Source: JALYXS01 sp051003795 (GTDB lineage: Bacteria; Acidobacteriota; Terriglobia; Bryobacterales; Bryobacteraceae). From it: a stretch of DNA of 52,580 nt. The notes beneath the pieces were generated by a model. That model had not been told where the DNA came from. It searched no databases and worked only from the letters and a program-made list of their open reading frames with translations. Position numbers and translations under genes: made by a program. Below are positions 17,384 to 25,135 of the stretch, piece by piece (the stretch's first letter is position 1; every line of letters starts with the position of its first letter). The stretch spans positions 1 to 52,580 of the forward strand of contig JBPCKZ010000251.1 of assembly GCA_051003795.1 (NCBI GenBank), given 5' to 3'.

Positions 17384-19015
17384 TTAGTAGTCCATGCCTT
17401 CGGGTCCGTGCGGCCCGCCGCCGCCGCCCGCGGTCTGCTTCTTCTCCGGAATGTCGCAGATCATGGCTTCGGTCGTCAGCATCAAACCGCTGATCGAAGC
17501 CGCATTCTGCAGAGCCGTGCGGGTGACCTTGGTCGGATCGATTACGCCCGCGGCCACCAAGTCTTCGTACTTGTCGGTCGCGGCGTTGAAGCCGTAATTG
17601 GGGCTGTCGTTCTCGCGAATCTTGCCAAGAACCACGGCGCCTTCCGTGCCCGAATTGTGAACGATCTGCCGGACCGGCTCTTCGCAGGCGCGACGGATAA
17701 TGTCGACGCCGATCTGCTCATCGCCCTCTAGCTTCATATCCTTCAAAGCTTTCGAAGCGCGCAGCAAAGCCACGCCGCCGCCGGGAACGATTCCTTCCTC
17801 GACCGCCGCGCGCGTCGCGTGAAGCGCATCTTCGACACGAGCCTTCTTTTCCTTCATCTCGGTCTCGGTAGCCGCGCCGACCTTGATCACCGCGACTCCG
17901 CCGGCCAGTTTCGCCAACCGTTCCTGCAGCTTCTCGCGATCGTAATCCGAAGTGGTCTCATCGATTTGCGCGCGCAACTGCTTAATGCGCCCTTCAATAG
18001 TCTTCTGCGTGCCGGCTCCGTCGATGATCGTGGTATTGTCCTTGTCCACGGTCACGCGCTTCGCCCGGCCCAGATCTTCGAGACGCACGCCTTCGAGCTT
18101 GATGCCGGTCTCTTCCATCAGCGGCTTGCCGCCGGTCAGGATTCCGATGTCTTCAAGCATCGCTTTACGGCGGTCGCCGAAGCCCGGCGCCTTGACCGCG
18201 CACGCGTTCAATGTGCCGCGCAGCTTGTTCACCACCAGGGTCGCCAGAGCTTCGCCTTCCACTTCTTCCGCAATGATCAGCAGCGGCTTACCCGCGCGGG
18301 CAATCTGCTCAAGAACGGGCAGCAGATCTTTCATGTTGCTGATCTTTTTTTCGTGGATCAGGATGTAAGGATCTTCGAGCACCACTTCCATCCGCTCGGC
18401 ATCGCTTACAAAGTAGGGGGAGAGGTACCCGCGGTCGAACTGCATGCCTTCGACCGTCGCCAGTTCGGTCGCCATGGTCTTCGATTCCTCGACCGTGATG
18501 ACTCCGTCCTTGCCGACCTTCTTCATCGCTTCGGCAATCGTGTCGCCGATGGTGTGATCGCTGTTGGCCGATATCGTTCCGACCTGTGCGATCATCTCGC
18601 CCGTAACGGGCTTCGACATCTTTTTGACTTCTTCGACAGCCACGGCAACGGCTTTGTCAATGCCGCGCTTGAGGGCCATCGGGTTCGCGCCCGCGGCAAC
18701 CGCCTTCACGCCTTCGCGGAAGATCGCCTGCGCCAGAATGGTCGCGGTCGTGGTGCCGTCGCCAGCCACGTCGGAGGTCTTCGAAGCGACTTCGCGGACC
18801 ATCTGCGCGCCCATGTTTTCGAGCGGGTCCTTCAGCTCGATTTCCTTGGCCACCGTCACGCCGTCTTTGGTGATATTGGGGCCGCCAAACTTTTTCTCCA
18901 GAACCACGTTGCGGCCTTTCGGGCCAAGCGTTACCTTTACGGCATCGGCCAACTGATTCACGCCCCGCAGGATCGCCTGCCGGGAATTTTCCGCATATAT
19001 AATCTGTTTTGCCAT
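17384..19015 (-). CDS. groL: Chaperonin GroEL (Hsp60)
   Basis: 543 residues, the usual length. ATP-dependent folding cage with GroES. Seen: VKVTLGPKGRNVVLEKKFG near residue 27, the nucleotide-site stretch VAGDGTTTATILAQAI, AVEEGIVPGGGVALLR near residue 400, and a C-terminal tail rich in Gly ending GPEGMDY rather than a pure GGM repeat. It lies 26 bases downstream of groES on the same strand, forming the normal bicistronic operon, and is presumably controlled by the CIRCE-like site upstream of groES. Confidence 0.97.
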   Translation of the reverse strand: MAKQIIYAENSRQAILRGVNQLADAVKVTLGPKGRNVVLEKKFGGPNITKDGVTVAKEIELKDPLENMGAQMVREVASKTSDVAGDGTTTATILAQAIFREGVKAVAAGANPMALKRGIDKAVAVAVEEVKKMSKPVTGEMIAQVGTISANSDHTIGDTIAEAMKKVGKDGVITVEESKTMATELATVEGMQFDRGYLSPYFVSDAERMEVVLEDPYILIHEKKISNMKDLLPVLEQIARAGKPLLIIAEEVEGEALATLVVNKLRGTLNACAVKAPGFGDRRKAMLEDIGILTGGKPLMEETGIKLEGVRLEDLGRAKRVTVDKDNTTIIDGAGTQKTIEGRIKQLRAQIDETTSDYDREKLQERLAKLAGGVAVIKVGAATETEMKEKKARVEDALHATRAAVEEGIVPGGGVALLRASKALKDMKLEGDEQIGVDIIRRACEEPVRQIVHNSGTEGAVVLGKIRENDSPNYGFNAATDKYEDLVAAGVIDPTKVTRTALQNAASISGLMLTTEAMICDIPEKKQTAGGGGGPHGPEGMDY

Positions 19016-19041
19016 TGATGTTCTCTCCTTTAAGACGGTGC

Positions 19042-19359
19042 TTAGCTGGCCTTCTTGGCCGCCACGGGCTGCGCGTCCAGAATTCCGAAGACTTCGTCTT
19101 CGCGCATGATCATATACTCTTCGCCATCGAGCTTGATATCGCTGCCGGAGTATTTTCCAAACAGAATGCGGTCGCCGACTTGCACGTCGAGCGGGACTAA
19201 TTTGCCGTCTTCAAGGCGCTTGCCTTTGCCAACGGCGGCTACTTCACCCTCTTGGGGCTTTTCTTTGGCGGAATCGGGAATATAGAGGCCGCCTTGCATG
19301 GTCTCCTGATTCTCAAGCCGTTTAACGACGATACGGTCGTACAATGGACGGATTTTCAT
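19042..19359 (-). CDS. groES: Co-chaperonin GroES (Hsp10)
   Basis: 105 residues from ATG at 19359 (MKIRPLYDRIVVKRLENQET), with GGAG shortly upstream. A longer in-frame extension to 19434 is not part of the family and would cover the CIRCE-like site. Mobile loop ETMQGGLYIPDSAKEKPQEG (residues about 18-37) and the beta-barrel core VQVGDRILFGKYSGSDIKL are present. The tail AQPVAAKKAS extends a few residues past the usual end. It caps the GroEL ring. First gene of groES-groL. Confidence 0.96.
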   Translation of the reverse strand: MKIRPLYDRIVVKRLENQETMQGGLYIPDSAKEKPQEGEVAAVGKGKRLEDGKLVPLDVQVGDRILFGKYSGSDIKLDGEEYMIMREDEVFGILDAQPVAAKKAS

Positions 19360-19427
19360 TAGCGCTTCTCCAATTTTTTGGGGTTTACGGAACTTGGTGT
19401 TCATGACGCCGGTTCCGATTTCCATTA

Positions 19428-19454
19428 TTAGCACACAGAGGGGGAGAGTGACAA
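19428..19454 (-). promoter_or_regulatory. Degenerate CIRCE (HrcA operator)
   Basis: TTAGCACAC, nine bases, then GAGTGACAA. The CIRCE consensus is TTAGCACTC-N9-GAGTGCTAA; 15 of the 18 arm positions match and the spacer length is exact. It sits about 70 bases upstream of the groES start, where HrcA operators are normally found. The heat-shock repressor HrcA would bind here. No hrcA gene is in the window. The assignment is from pattern and position. Confidence 0.7.
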
Positions 19455-19491
19455 GAGTTTTTTGTAAGTTATTGAAGTAAAAAGGAATATT

Positions 19492-20028
19492 CTAGCGCGC
19501 CGGATCTTTCAATTTATCCAGAAAGTGAAACAGCGCAACCCCAACCACGCCATTCAGAAACGCCAGCACCAGCGTTTGACGGACATCGAAAATCACCTGT
19601 TGTTCGAGCAGTGCGCGCGATAGCACCCAGTAGAGAAATTGGTGGAATACGAAAAATAAAAAGCAGAGAATCAGCCGGATCAACGGATGCTCCACATCGA
19701 TGCGAAGCCCGATCGACGCGGCGAAATACCCCACGAGCGTCTTGCAGATCCCGAACATCCCGAGCGGATCTTTGGATAGCGAATCCTGCGTCAAGCCCAC
19801 CAGCGCGCCGATGGTTAATCCGCCAATCTGCGAACGCCGCATGAGCGCGAAATAAATCGTGACCAGCAGCGGCACCTCCAGATTCCGCAGAAACGAAAAG
19901 AACAGCGGAATGTAGACCTGGAAAAAGATCGCGAGGAGCGGGACACCGAAAAGTATCCATCCGCGAAAGCGCGAGATGCGGCTCTCGCGCTGGTTGCCCA
20001 GCAACAGTCGATCGCCCGAGTAGGCCAT
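19492..20028 (-). CDS. mreD: Rod shape-determining protein MreD
   Basis: 178 residues, mostly hydrophobic, with about five membrane segments (ILFGVPLLAIFFQVYIPLFF, VPLLVTIYFALMRRS, IGGLTIGALVGLTQDSLSKD, LIRLILCFLFFVFHQFLYWV, TLVLAFLNGVVGVALFHFL). GALVGLTQDSL and LGMFGICKTLVGY are typical of MreD. Its ATG shares one base with the mreC stop (TGATG). With MreB and MreC it belongs to the elongasome that places lateral cell-wall synthesis. A 130-base gap with the CIRCE-like site separates it from groES. Confidence 0.9.
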   Translation of the reverse strand: MAYSGDRLLLGNQRESRISRFRGWILFGVPLLAIFFQVYIPLFFSFLRNLEVPLLVTIYFALMRRSQIGGLTIGALVGLTQDSLSKDPLGMFGICKTLVGYFAASIGLRIDVEHPLIRLILCFLFFVFHQFLYWVLSRALLEQQVIFDVRQTLVLAFLNGVVGVALFHFLDKLKDPAR

Positions 20029-21137
20029 CAGGGTTGGGGAATGCGTTGCGGAACTGGAGGCCCTGGAGCCGCGTTAGCGGGTGCGGGTTGCATGTTGAAA
20101 TCGGGCGGCTTCGTGGCGCTTCCAAACTTATGTCCCTGGGCCGCGCCGATTTCGCGGTAGTGCTCGATCGTTCGGTCCGCGTCGGTAAGCGGCGTGGTCT
20201 TCCCCGACTGCGCCGCCGCCGGAACCGGAACGGGTTTGCCGGCGGGATCTGTCTTCAGATCGGTCTTGAGATCCGGGCCCATATAAATATTCGTCTCGAC
20301 CGGCGGCAACTCGGGGATGGCCTGGTGCACGCCTTCGAGGATGATCAAGACCTCTTCAGGCGCGTTCTGCAAACCGCTGGGATCGAGATACACGTCTTTA
20401 AAAATAGCGCCCGGACGGACCGCCCGAACGCGCCCGACAGGCAGGCCTTTCGGGAAGACGCGATCGTCGCCCGAAGTGAAAAACATCTCCCCCACGTCTA
20501 TTTTCTCTTCATTTTGAATGTAGTCCACTTTGCAGGTTCCGTGGCCCTGTCCCCGGACGATGCCTCGGACCCGATTCTTCTGCGAGATCGCGCCGGCCGC
20601 GAAACCCGGATCGGTCACCATCAACACTTGCGAGGCGGTGGGATACGATGCCAGCACTTTGCCGACAATGCCATCCGGCGTGACCACGGCCATGCCCTTT
20701 TGTACTCCGGCGGTGGAGCCCCGGTCGACAAAAACCACAACGCTTGCGCCGCCGGCCGCCGTGCCGATAATTCGCGCCGCGGTCATCTTCGACGGCGTGC
20801 GAGCCTCGAACGCGCTAAGGGCCTGGGCCCGCTCGGCGGTGGCCAGTTCGTTGGTCAGGAACTGATTGTTGAGCTTGAGGCGGTCGAGCTCGACACGCAT
20901 TTTCCGGTTATCTTCGCGAACGTCGCGCAACGAAAAATAGATATTCAAGAAGCCGGCTGCCCCGCTGCGGACGTCTTCGATAATCTGCGCGATGGGAGTC
21001 ACCGCGGTGACCGCCCACACGCGGATAATGCGCACGTCGCTATCGTTCTTAACCTGATAGGCGAGCAGCACGATCTGCGCAAAAATAACGAGCAGCAGCA
21101 CCGTGATGTTGCGGTATCGATTGAGCAGGGATTCCAT
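20028..21137 (-). CDS. mreC: Rod shape-determining protein MreC
   Basis: 369 residues. One N-terminal membrane anchor (ITVLLLVIFAQIVLLAYQV), a coiled coil (about residues 70-105, REDNRKMRVELDRLKLNNQF), and two beta-barrel domains with AARIIGTAAGGASVVVFVDR, GIVGKVLASYPTASQVLMVT and GEMFFTSGDDRVFPKGLPVG, all typical of MreC. After about residue 275 there is a Pro/Ala-rich low-complexity tail of roughly 90 residues, longer than in many homologues and probably disordered in the periplasm. It links MreB filaments to periplasmic wall synthases. Coupled to mreD by a one-base overlap. Confidence 0.92.
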   Translation of the reverse strand: MESLLNRYRNITVLLLVIFAQIVLLAYQVKNDSDVRIIRVWAVTAVTPIAQIIEDVRSGAAGFLNIYFSLRDVREDNRKMRVELDRLKLNNQFLTNELATAERAQALSAFEARTPSKMTAARIIGTAAGGASVVVFVDRGSTAGVQKGMAVVTPDGIVGKVLASYPTASQVLMVTDPGFAAGAISQKNRVRGIVRGQGHGTCKVDYIQNEEKIDVGEMFFTSGDDRVFPKGLPVGRVRAVRPGAIFKDVYLDPSGLQNAPEEVLIILEGVHQAIPELPPVETNIYMGPDLKTDLKTDPAGKPVPVPAAAQSGKTTPLTDADRTIEHYREIGAAQGHKFGSATKPPDFNMQPAPANAAPGPPVPQRIPQP

Positions 21138-21178
21138 CTGCGTTCATCTGCCCCTTGCCGCGGTCAAGATCTTTTCTT

Positions 21179-22204
21179 CTAGTCGATCGAGATCTTCCGC
21201 AGCAGTTTGAAATCGCTCAACATTTTGCCGGTTCCTAGAACCACCGACGCGAGCGGATCGTCGGCGATCGAGACAGGCAGCCCGGTCTCCTCGCGAATAC
21301 GCTTATCGAGGTTTTTGATCAGCGCGCAACCGCCGGTGAGGACGATGCCGCGGTCGCTAATGTCGGCGCTCAATTCGGGCGGCGTGCGCTCGAGAGCAAC
21401 CCGGATCGCATTCATGATGGTAGCCACGCACTCGGACAGGGATTCGCGAATCTCGCCATCTTCAATCGTAAGCGTTTTCGGCACGCCTTCTATTAGATTG
21501 CGGCCCTTGATTTCCATTTTCAACGGCTTATCGAGTGGATAAGCCGATCCTAATTCGATTTTAATGGCTTCGGCCGTGCGTTCGCCGATCAGTAGATTGT
21601 ATTTCCGTTTCAGATACTGCATGATCGCGTCGTCCATCTCGTTGCCGGCGACCCGCACGGAGCGCGAGTACACGATGCCCGAAAGCGAGATCACCGCAAC
21701 GTCCGTGGTGCCGCCCCCGATATCGACGATCATGTTTCCGGATGGCTCCGTGATCGGCAGGCCGGCGCCGATAGCCGCCACCATGGCCTGCTCGACAAGG
21801 TGCACTTCGCTCGCCTTGGCGCGATAAGCGGAATCCATGACCGCGCGTTTTTCGACCTGCGTGATTTCGCTCGGCACGCCGATGACGATCCGCGGATGCA
21901 CCAGCATTTTGCGGTTGTGCGCCTTCTGAATAAAGTAATTCAGCATCTTTTCGGTGACTTTGAAGTCCGCGATCACGCCGTCTTTCATTGGCTTGATGGC
22001 GACGATATTGCCGGGCGTGCGCCCCAGCATCTCTTTGGCTTCTTTGCCGACCGCTTCCACTTCCCCCGTAATCTTGTTCAGAGCGACGATTGAAGGCTCG
22101 TTCACGACGATGCCCTGCCCCTTCGCGTAAACCAATGTATTGGCAGTGCCTAAATCAATGGCGAGATCCGACGAGAAAAGACTGAAAAGGGAGCGGAAAT
22201 TCAT
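21179..22204 (-). CDS. mreB: Actin-like cell shape protein MreB
   Basis: 341 residues of the actin/Hsp70 ATPase fold. Phosphate-1 motif AIDLGTANTLVYAKGQGIVV near the N-terminus, phosphate-2 MIVDIGGGTTDVAVISL, and adenosine motif GIVLTGGCALIKNLD near the C-terminus. The N-terminal MNFRSLFSLF is an amphipathic membrane-binding start seen in many MreB proteins. It polymerises on the inner membrane and steers the wall-elongation machinery. First gene of mreBCD. No mrdA or rodA follows in the window; chaperonin genes do. Confidence 0.96.
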   Translation of the reverse strand: MNFRSLFSLFSSDLAIDLGTANTLVYAKGQGIVVNEPSIVALNKITGEVEAVGKEAKEMLGRTPGNIVAIKPMKDGVIADFKVTEKMLNYFIQKAHNRKMLVHPRIVIGVPSEITQVEKRAVMDSAYRAKASEVHLVEQAMVAAIGAGLPITEPSGNMIVDIGGGTTDVAVISLSGIVYSRSVRVAGNEMDDAIMQYLKRKYNLLIGERTAEAIKIELGSAYPLDKPLKMEIKGRNLIEGVPKTLTIEDGEIRESLSECVATIMNAIRVALERTPPELSADISDRGIVLTGGCALIKNLDKRIREETGLPVSIADDPLASVVLGTGKMLSDFKLLRKISID

Positions 22205-22343
22205 GTATGCGGTTCAAATCAAAGGAGTAAAAGAAGGGTAGTGCAATAAGAGTGATCCTAGCACAGAACCGGAAAACTCCCGTGCCGCCGACTGGCACCG
22301 TAGCTGCCCCGGTCGGGCTTGTTATCGGGGGGATTCTTCTTTA

Positions 22344-22379
22344 GAATAACCGGAGTCGGCATGCACGCCCCGGTTATTC
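22344..22379. repeat. Perfect 10-bp inverted repeat, possible terminator
   Basis: GAATAACCGG (22344-22353) pairs perfectly with CCGGTTATTC (22370-22379) across a 16-base loop. It lies between the mreB start and the 3' end of the frameshifted secreted-protein gene, 36 bases past that gene's stop on the minus strand. No T-run follows on either strand, so it would be at best an unusual terminator. Confidence 0.4.
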
Positions 22380-22414
22380 AAAGTGCTTGTGGAGAACGTG
22401 GTGAGCTTCCCCCC

Positions 22415-22964
22415 TTATTGAATAATGACGGGAGGTTGTGGCGTACCGAAGGTGATCACGTCCATTCCGGTAGGGCCGGCGATGTAAAGTTCACCTGACG
22501 TTGCGTCGCACGTCGCCGCACTGGTGGATTGCGTGTTGCCCCAGGATTCCAAAGTAAAAGTCACGCTAATGCTGGCGGGCTTGAACGGAAAGGTCAGAAA
22601 GCTGCCGTCCGAAATGGCGACACCGAACTGATCGGCATTGTTAAGGTTGAACGGCTGATTGGAACAGAACAGCGGGCCGCAATCGATTGGAAAAGGTACG
22701 GTCGCTAAACAACTGCTGACTTCCCGTGCTGGACAGCGTCGTGCCCACGAAGAAACGGCTGTGCGAAGTGTAGGTCAAGCTACCGGTTGTGTAACTCGCA
22801 TATTGGCTCCCGCCGCTACTGAAGTTCTTCAGCGTGACCATGCTGAAGGGTACCGTGTAGCCAACCGGCGCAGTCGGAACACAGTCCGCCCGCAATAAGC
22901 CGGGCCCGGAGAGCCCGAACAGTGTGAACAGAGAGAGAGTGATACGAACAAGAGTGTTTTTCAT
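22415..22964 (-). pseudogene. Small secreted protein, frameshifted
   Basis: From ATG at 22964 the frame encodes a signal peptide (LVRITLSLFTLFGLSGPGLL) and a beta-rich start: CVPTAPVGYTVPFSMVTLKN, YASYTTGSLTYTSHSRFFVG. It then runs to a stop at 22641. The adjacent frame is open from about 22715 to TAA at 22415-22417 and reads TVPFPIDCGPLFCSNQPFNL, ISDGSFLTFPFKPASISVTF, SGELYIAGPTGMDVITFG. Both halves look like one exported protein of about 180 residues, so one base has been gained or lost near 22690-22720. No family is recognised. Recent mutation and consensus error are both possible. Confidence 0.65.
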
Positions 22965-23092
22965 CGAAGTTTTCCTTTTTGTTTTCTTTTAGGCGGCCGG
23001 CGGCCGCCGTGTGCTTTCGATTACTAGTGACGCAGTGCTCTACGGCGTTACAGGCTTTCTGAGGAGGTGTATTATGGCGTGCAGCACACGCC

Positions 23093-25072
23093 GTGAATCA
23101 AAAAGTACGCCTCTTCTATTCGTACGCGCACGAAGATTCGGATCTGCGCGATCTTCTCGAACGCCACTTGGCCGCCTTGCAGCGCGACGGCCTGATCGAA
23201 AGCTGGAACGACCACGATATTTTGCCCGGCGCTGCGTGGGATGACGCCATCGGCGAGCATCTTGAGCAAGCTGGCGTAATTCTGCTTCTGATCAGCGTCC
23301 ACTTCCTCTCGTCCCCTTACTGCACCGGCAAGGAAATGAGGCGGGCGCTCGACCGGCAGAAGTGCGGCGACGCCATTGTGATCCCGATTCTTCTGCGAGC
23401 CGCCGATTTGACCAACGCCCCTTTTGCCCATCTCCAGTTCCTTCCAGCCAAAGGCAAGCCTGTTGTCGAATGGCGAAATCGCGACGAGGCGTTTGTGGAT
23501 ATCGCGCACGGGATTCGACGGGCGATCGAGGCGCTTCAGGGAAAACGTCTACAGCCGGAATCCGGGAGCAGCTCTCAAATCAACGACGAGGCCGAGCCGG
23601 CGGAGCGGGACCGGGTACTCGATGCGGCCATGGCGCGAAAAGTCCCAATGGGCAAACCGTCCGACTTCGACGTTATGGTGAGGCTGGTCAACTCACCTGG
23701 CCTGAGGGCGGTTTTGGAAGTGGAAGACGAATACACTAGCCGACCCGAAGACGTTCGCGCGAAACCGTTTCGAATGGAGTTCCCGGTGGACCAATTTGGG
23801 AAGCCCGCGGCAGCCACGCTTACCCTGAAATTGGATGCGCCCGATTTCGAGCCGAAATCCCAAAGCAAGAAGCTGACCGTTCCACCGGATCGCGATTCCG
23901 AAGTATGCACTTTCCTGGTTACGCCCCTTTTTTCGGGCGAACTGATGTTGAATCTTGAAGTTTACGCAGGCGAGGGCCGGCAGACCTCGAGAGTGTTCAA
24001 GATTGTCGCCGAGCAGTCGGACCGGGTAGTACGCGGGAGAGTGCTGGTATCGGTGCCGATTTCAACGCTGGCTTCGAAGCCGGACAATGCGGTTTCGAAG
24101 AAGTTGGATAGGGTTTGGCAGCCCCGCGTGGGCGAGTTTACGCAAATGTTCGGTTCATCCCCCGCCGCGCAAGCACCACCCACTCCTCCCACTTTGAACG
24201 CTCCTGCGCCGGACGCAACCGGTTCCTTTCCTCCGCCTCGCCCTGTAACGCCAACCGCCCTTGCCTGGAAAAAACGCTCTTTCGCGCAACCGCTCGCATC
24301 GGCCGCGGCGGTTCTGGCGATCTCGGGAGCGAGTCTTTATTATGCCGTTGGATTGAATCCGCGCCGGAACGCGGTAAACACGCCAATTAACACCGCAATC
24401 GACAACGTAGCCGCCACGGCAGCTCCGCCTTCGCCGCACTTAACCGTTTTAAGAGGCGGCGCGTCTCCCGCGCCAACTGCATCGACGTGGGAAACGGCGT
24501 ACAACCAGGGCGTCACGGCAATGCAATCGGGCCGGACCGCCGAAGCCGAGGAGCAGTTCAAGCTGGCACAAGCTGCCGATCCGCGGCAGAGTAAGCCCGC
24601 CGCAGCACTCGCGGCAGCAAGCCTGGCGAGGGCTGGGCAGTTATCCGGCGGCGAGAAGGAGCTGGCCCTGACGCAATCGACCGAGGCGGCTCGAAATGCG
24701 ATCGCGCTCGATCCGAAATCCGCGGAGAGTTACGTGGTCGAAGGCATCGCGCTGCAACAGGCCGGGAAACTGCCGCAGGCGGAAGCTGCATTACGCAAAG
24801 CCGCCGAACTGGACCCGGCGCGGGCAAATGCCTGGTATGCGCTCGGTTCCGTGCTGCTGCAAAACCACAAGGACGATGAAGCGGCCGCGGCCCTCGACAA
24901 AGCCGTGGCGCTGAATCCCAACGATTCCGACGCGCGCCTCATGCTGGCGGCGGCGCTATCGAAGAAAAGCCCCCAGGTAGCGAAAGGACACTTGGCGATT
25001 CTGATGAAGGACAAACAAGTGAGCGCCCGCCAGCTCGATGCGGTAACGAACCTATCGAAGGTAATCAATTAG
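23093..25072 (+). CDS. TIR domain - transmembrane - TPR protein
   Basis: 659 residues. Residues 4-148 are a TIR domain (KVRLFYSYAHEDSDLRDLLE, LIESWNDHDILPGAAWDDAI, ILLLISVHFLSSPYCTGKEM); Glu81 is where NADase TIRs place the catalytic glutamate. Residues 190-320 appear beta-rich, followed by a Pro/Ala linker (355-390), one membrane helix (about 401-420) and TPR-like repeats from 465 (AEEQFKLAQAADP, AEAALRKAAELDP, AAAALDKAVALNP). TIR would be cytoplasmic and TPR outside. The GTG start lacks a good ribosome site, while GAGGAGGTG at 23061-23069 is set for an ATG at 23074 in another frame. Dropping one A from the run of five at 23099-23103 would join them. Role unknown; signalling or defence is possible. 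Confidence 0.8.
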   Translation: MNQKVRLFYSYAHEDSDLRDLLERHLAALQRDGLIESWNDHDILPGAAWDDAIGEHLEQAGVILLLISVHFLSSPYCTGKEMRRALDRQKCGDAIVIPILLRAADLTNAPFAHLQFLPAKGKPVVEWRNRDEAFVDIAHGIRRAIEALQGKRLQPESGSSSQINDEAEPAERDRVLDAAMARKVPMGKPSDFDVMVRLVNSPGLRAVLEVEDEYTSRPEDVRAKPFRMEFPVDQFGKPAAATLTLKLDAPDFEPKSQSKKLTVPPDRDSEVCTFLVTPLFSGELMLNLEVYAGEGRQTSRVFKIVAEQSDRVVRGRVLVSVPISTLASKPDNAVSKKLDRVWQPRVGEFTQMFGSSPAAQAPPTPPTLNAPAPDATGSFPPPRPVTPTALAWKKRSFAQPLASAAAVLAISGASLYYAVGLNPRRNAVNTPINTAIDNVAATAAPPSPHLTVLRGGASPAPTASTWETAYNQGVTAMQSGRTAEAEEQFKLAQAADPRQSKPAAALAAASLARAGQLSGGEKELALTQSTEAARNAIALDPKSAESYVVEGIALQQAGKLPQAEAALRKAAELDPARANAWYALGSVLLQNHKDDEAAAALDKAVALNPNDSDARLMLAAALSKKSPQVAKGHLAILMKDKQVSARQLDAVTNLSKVIN

Positions 25073-25135
25073 TCCGCTCCGCATGGCGCGTGTCCTGAAA
25101 AATGATAGAGTATCGAATCGGAACCTACTCGACCC

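Noticed and set aside
17819..19018. 399-codon open frame opposite groL
   Set aside because: It is the mirror frame of a perfectly conserved GroEL gene; its His/Arg-rich product has no domain or ribosome site.
20034..21182. 382-codon open frame opposite mreC
   Set aside because: Shadow of mreC caused by high GC; composition is Arg/His/Asp-rich and no family is visible.
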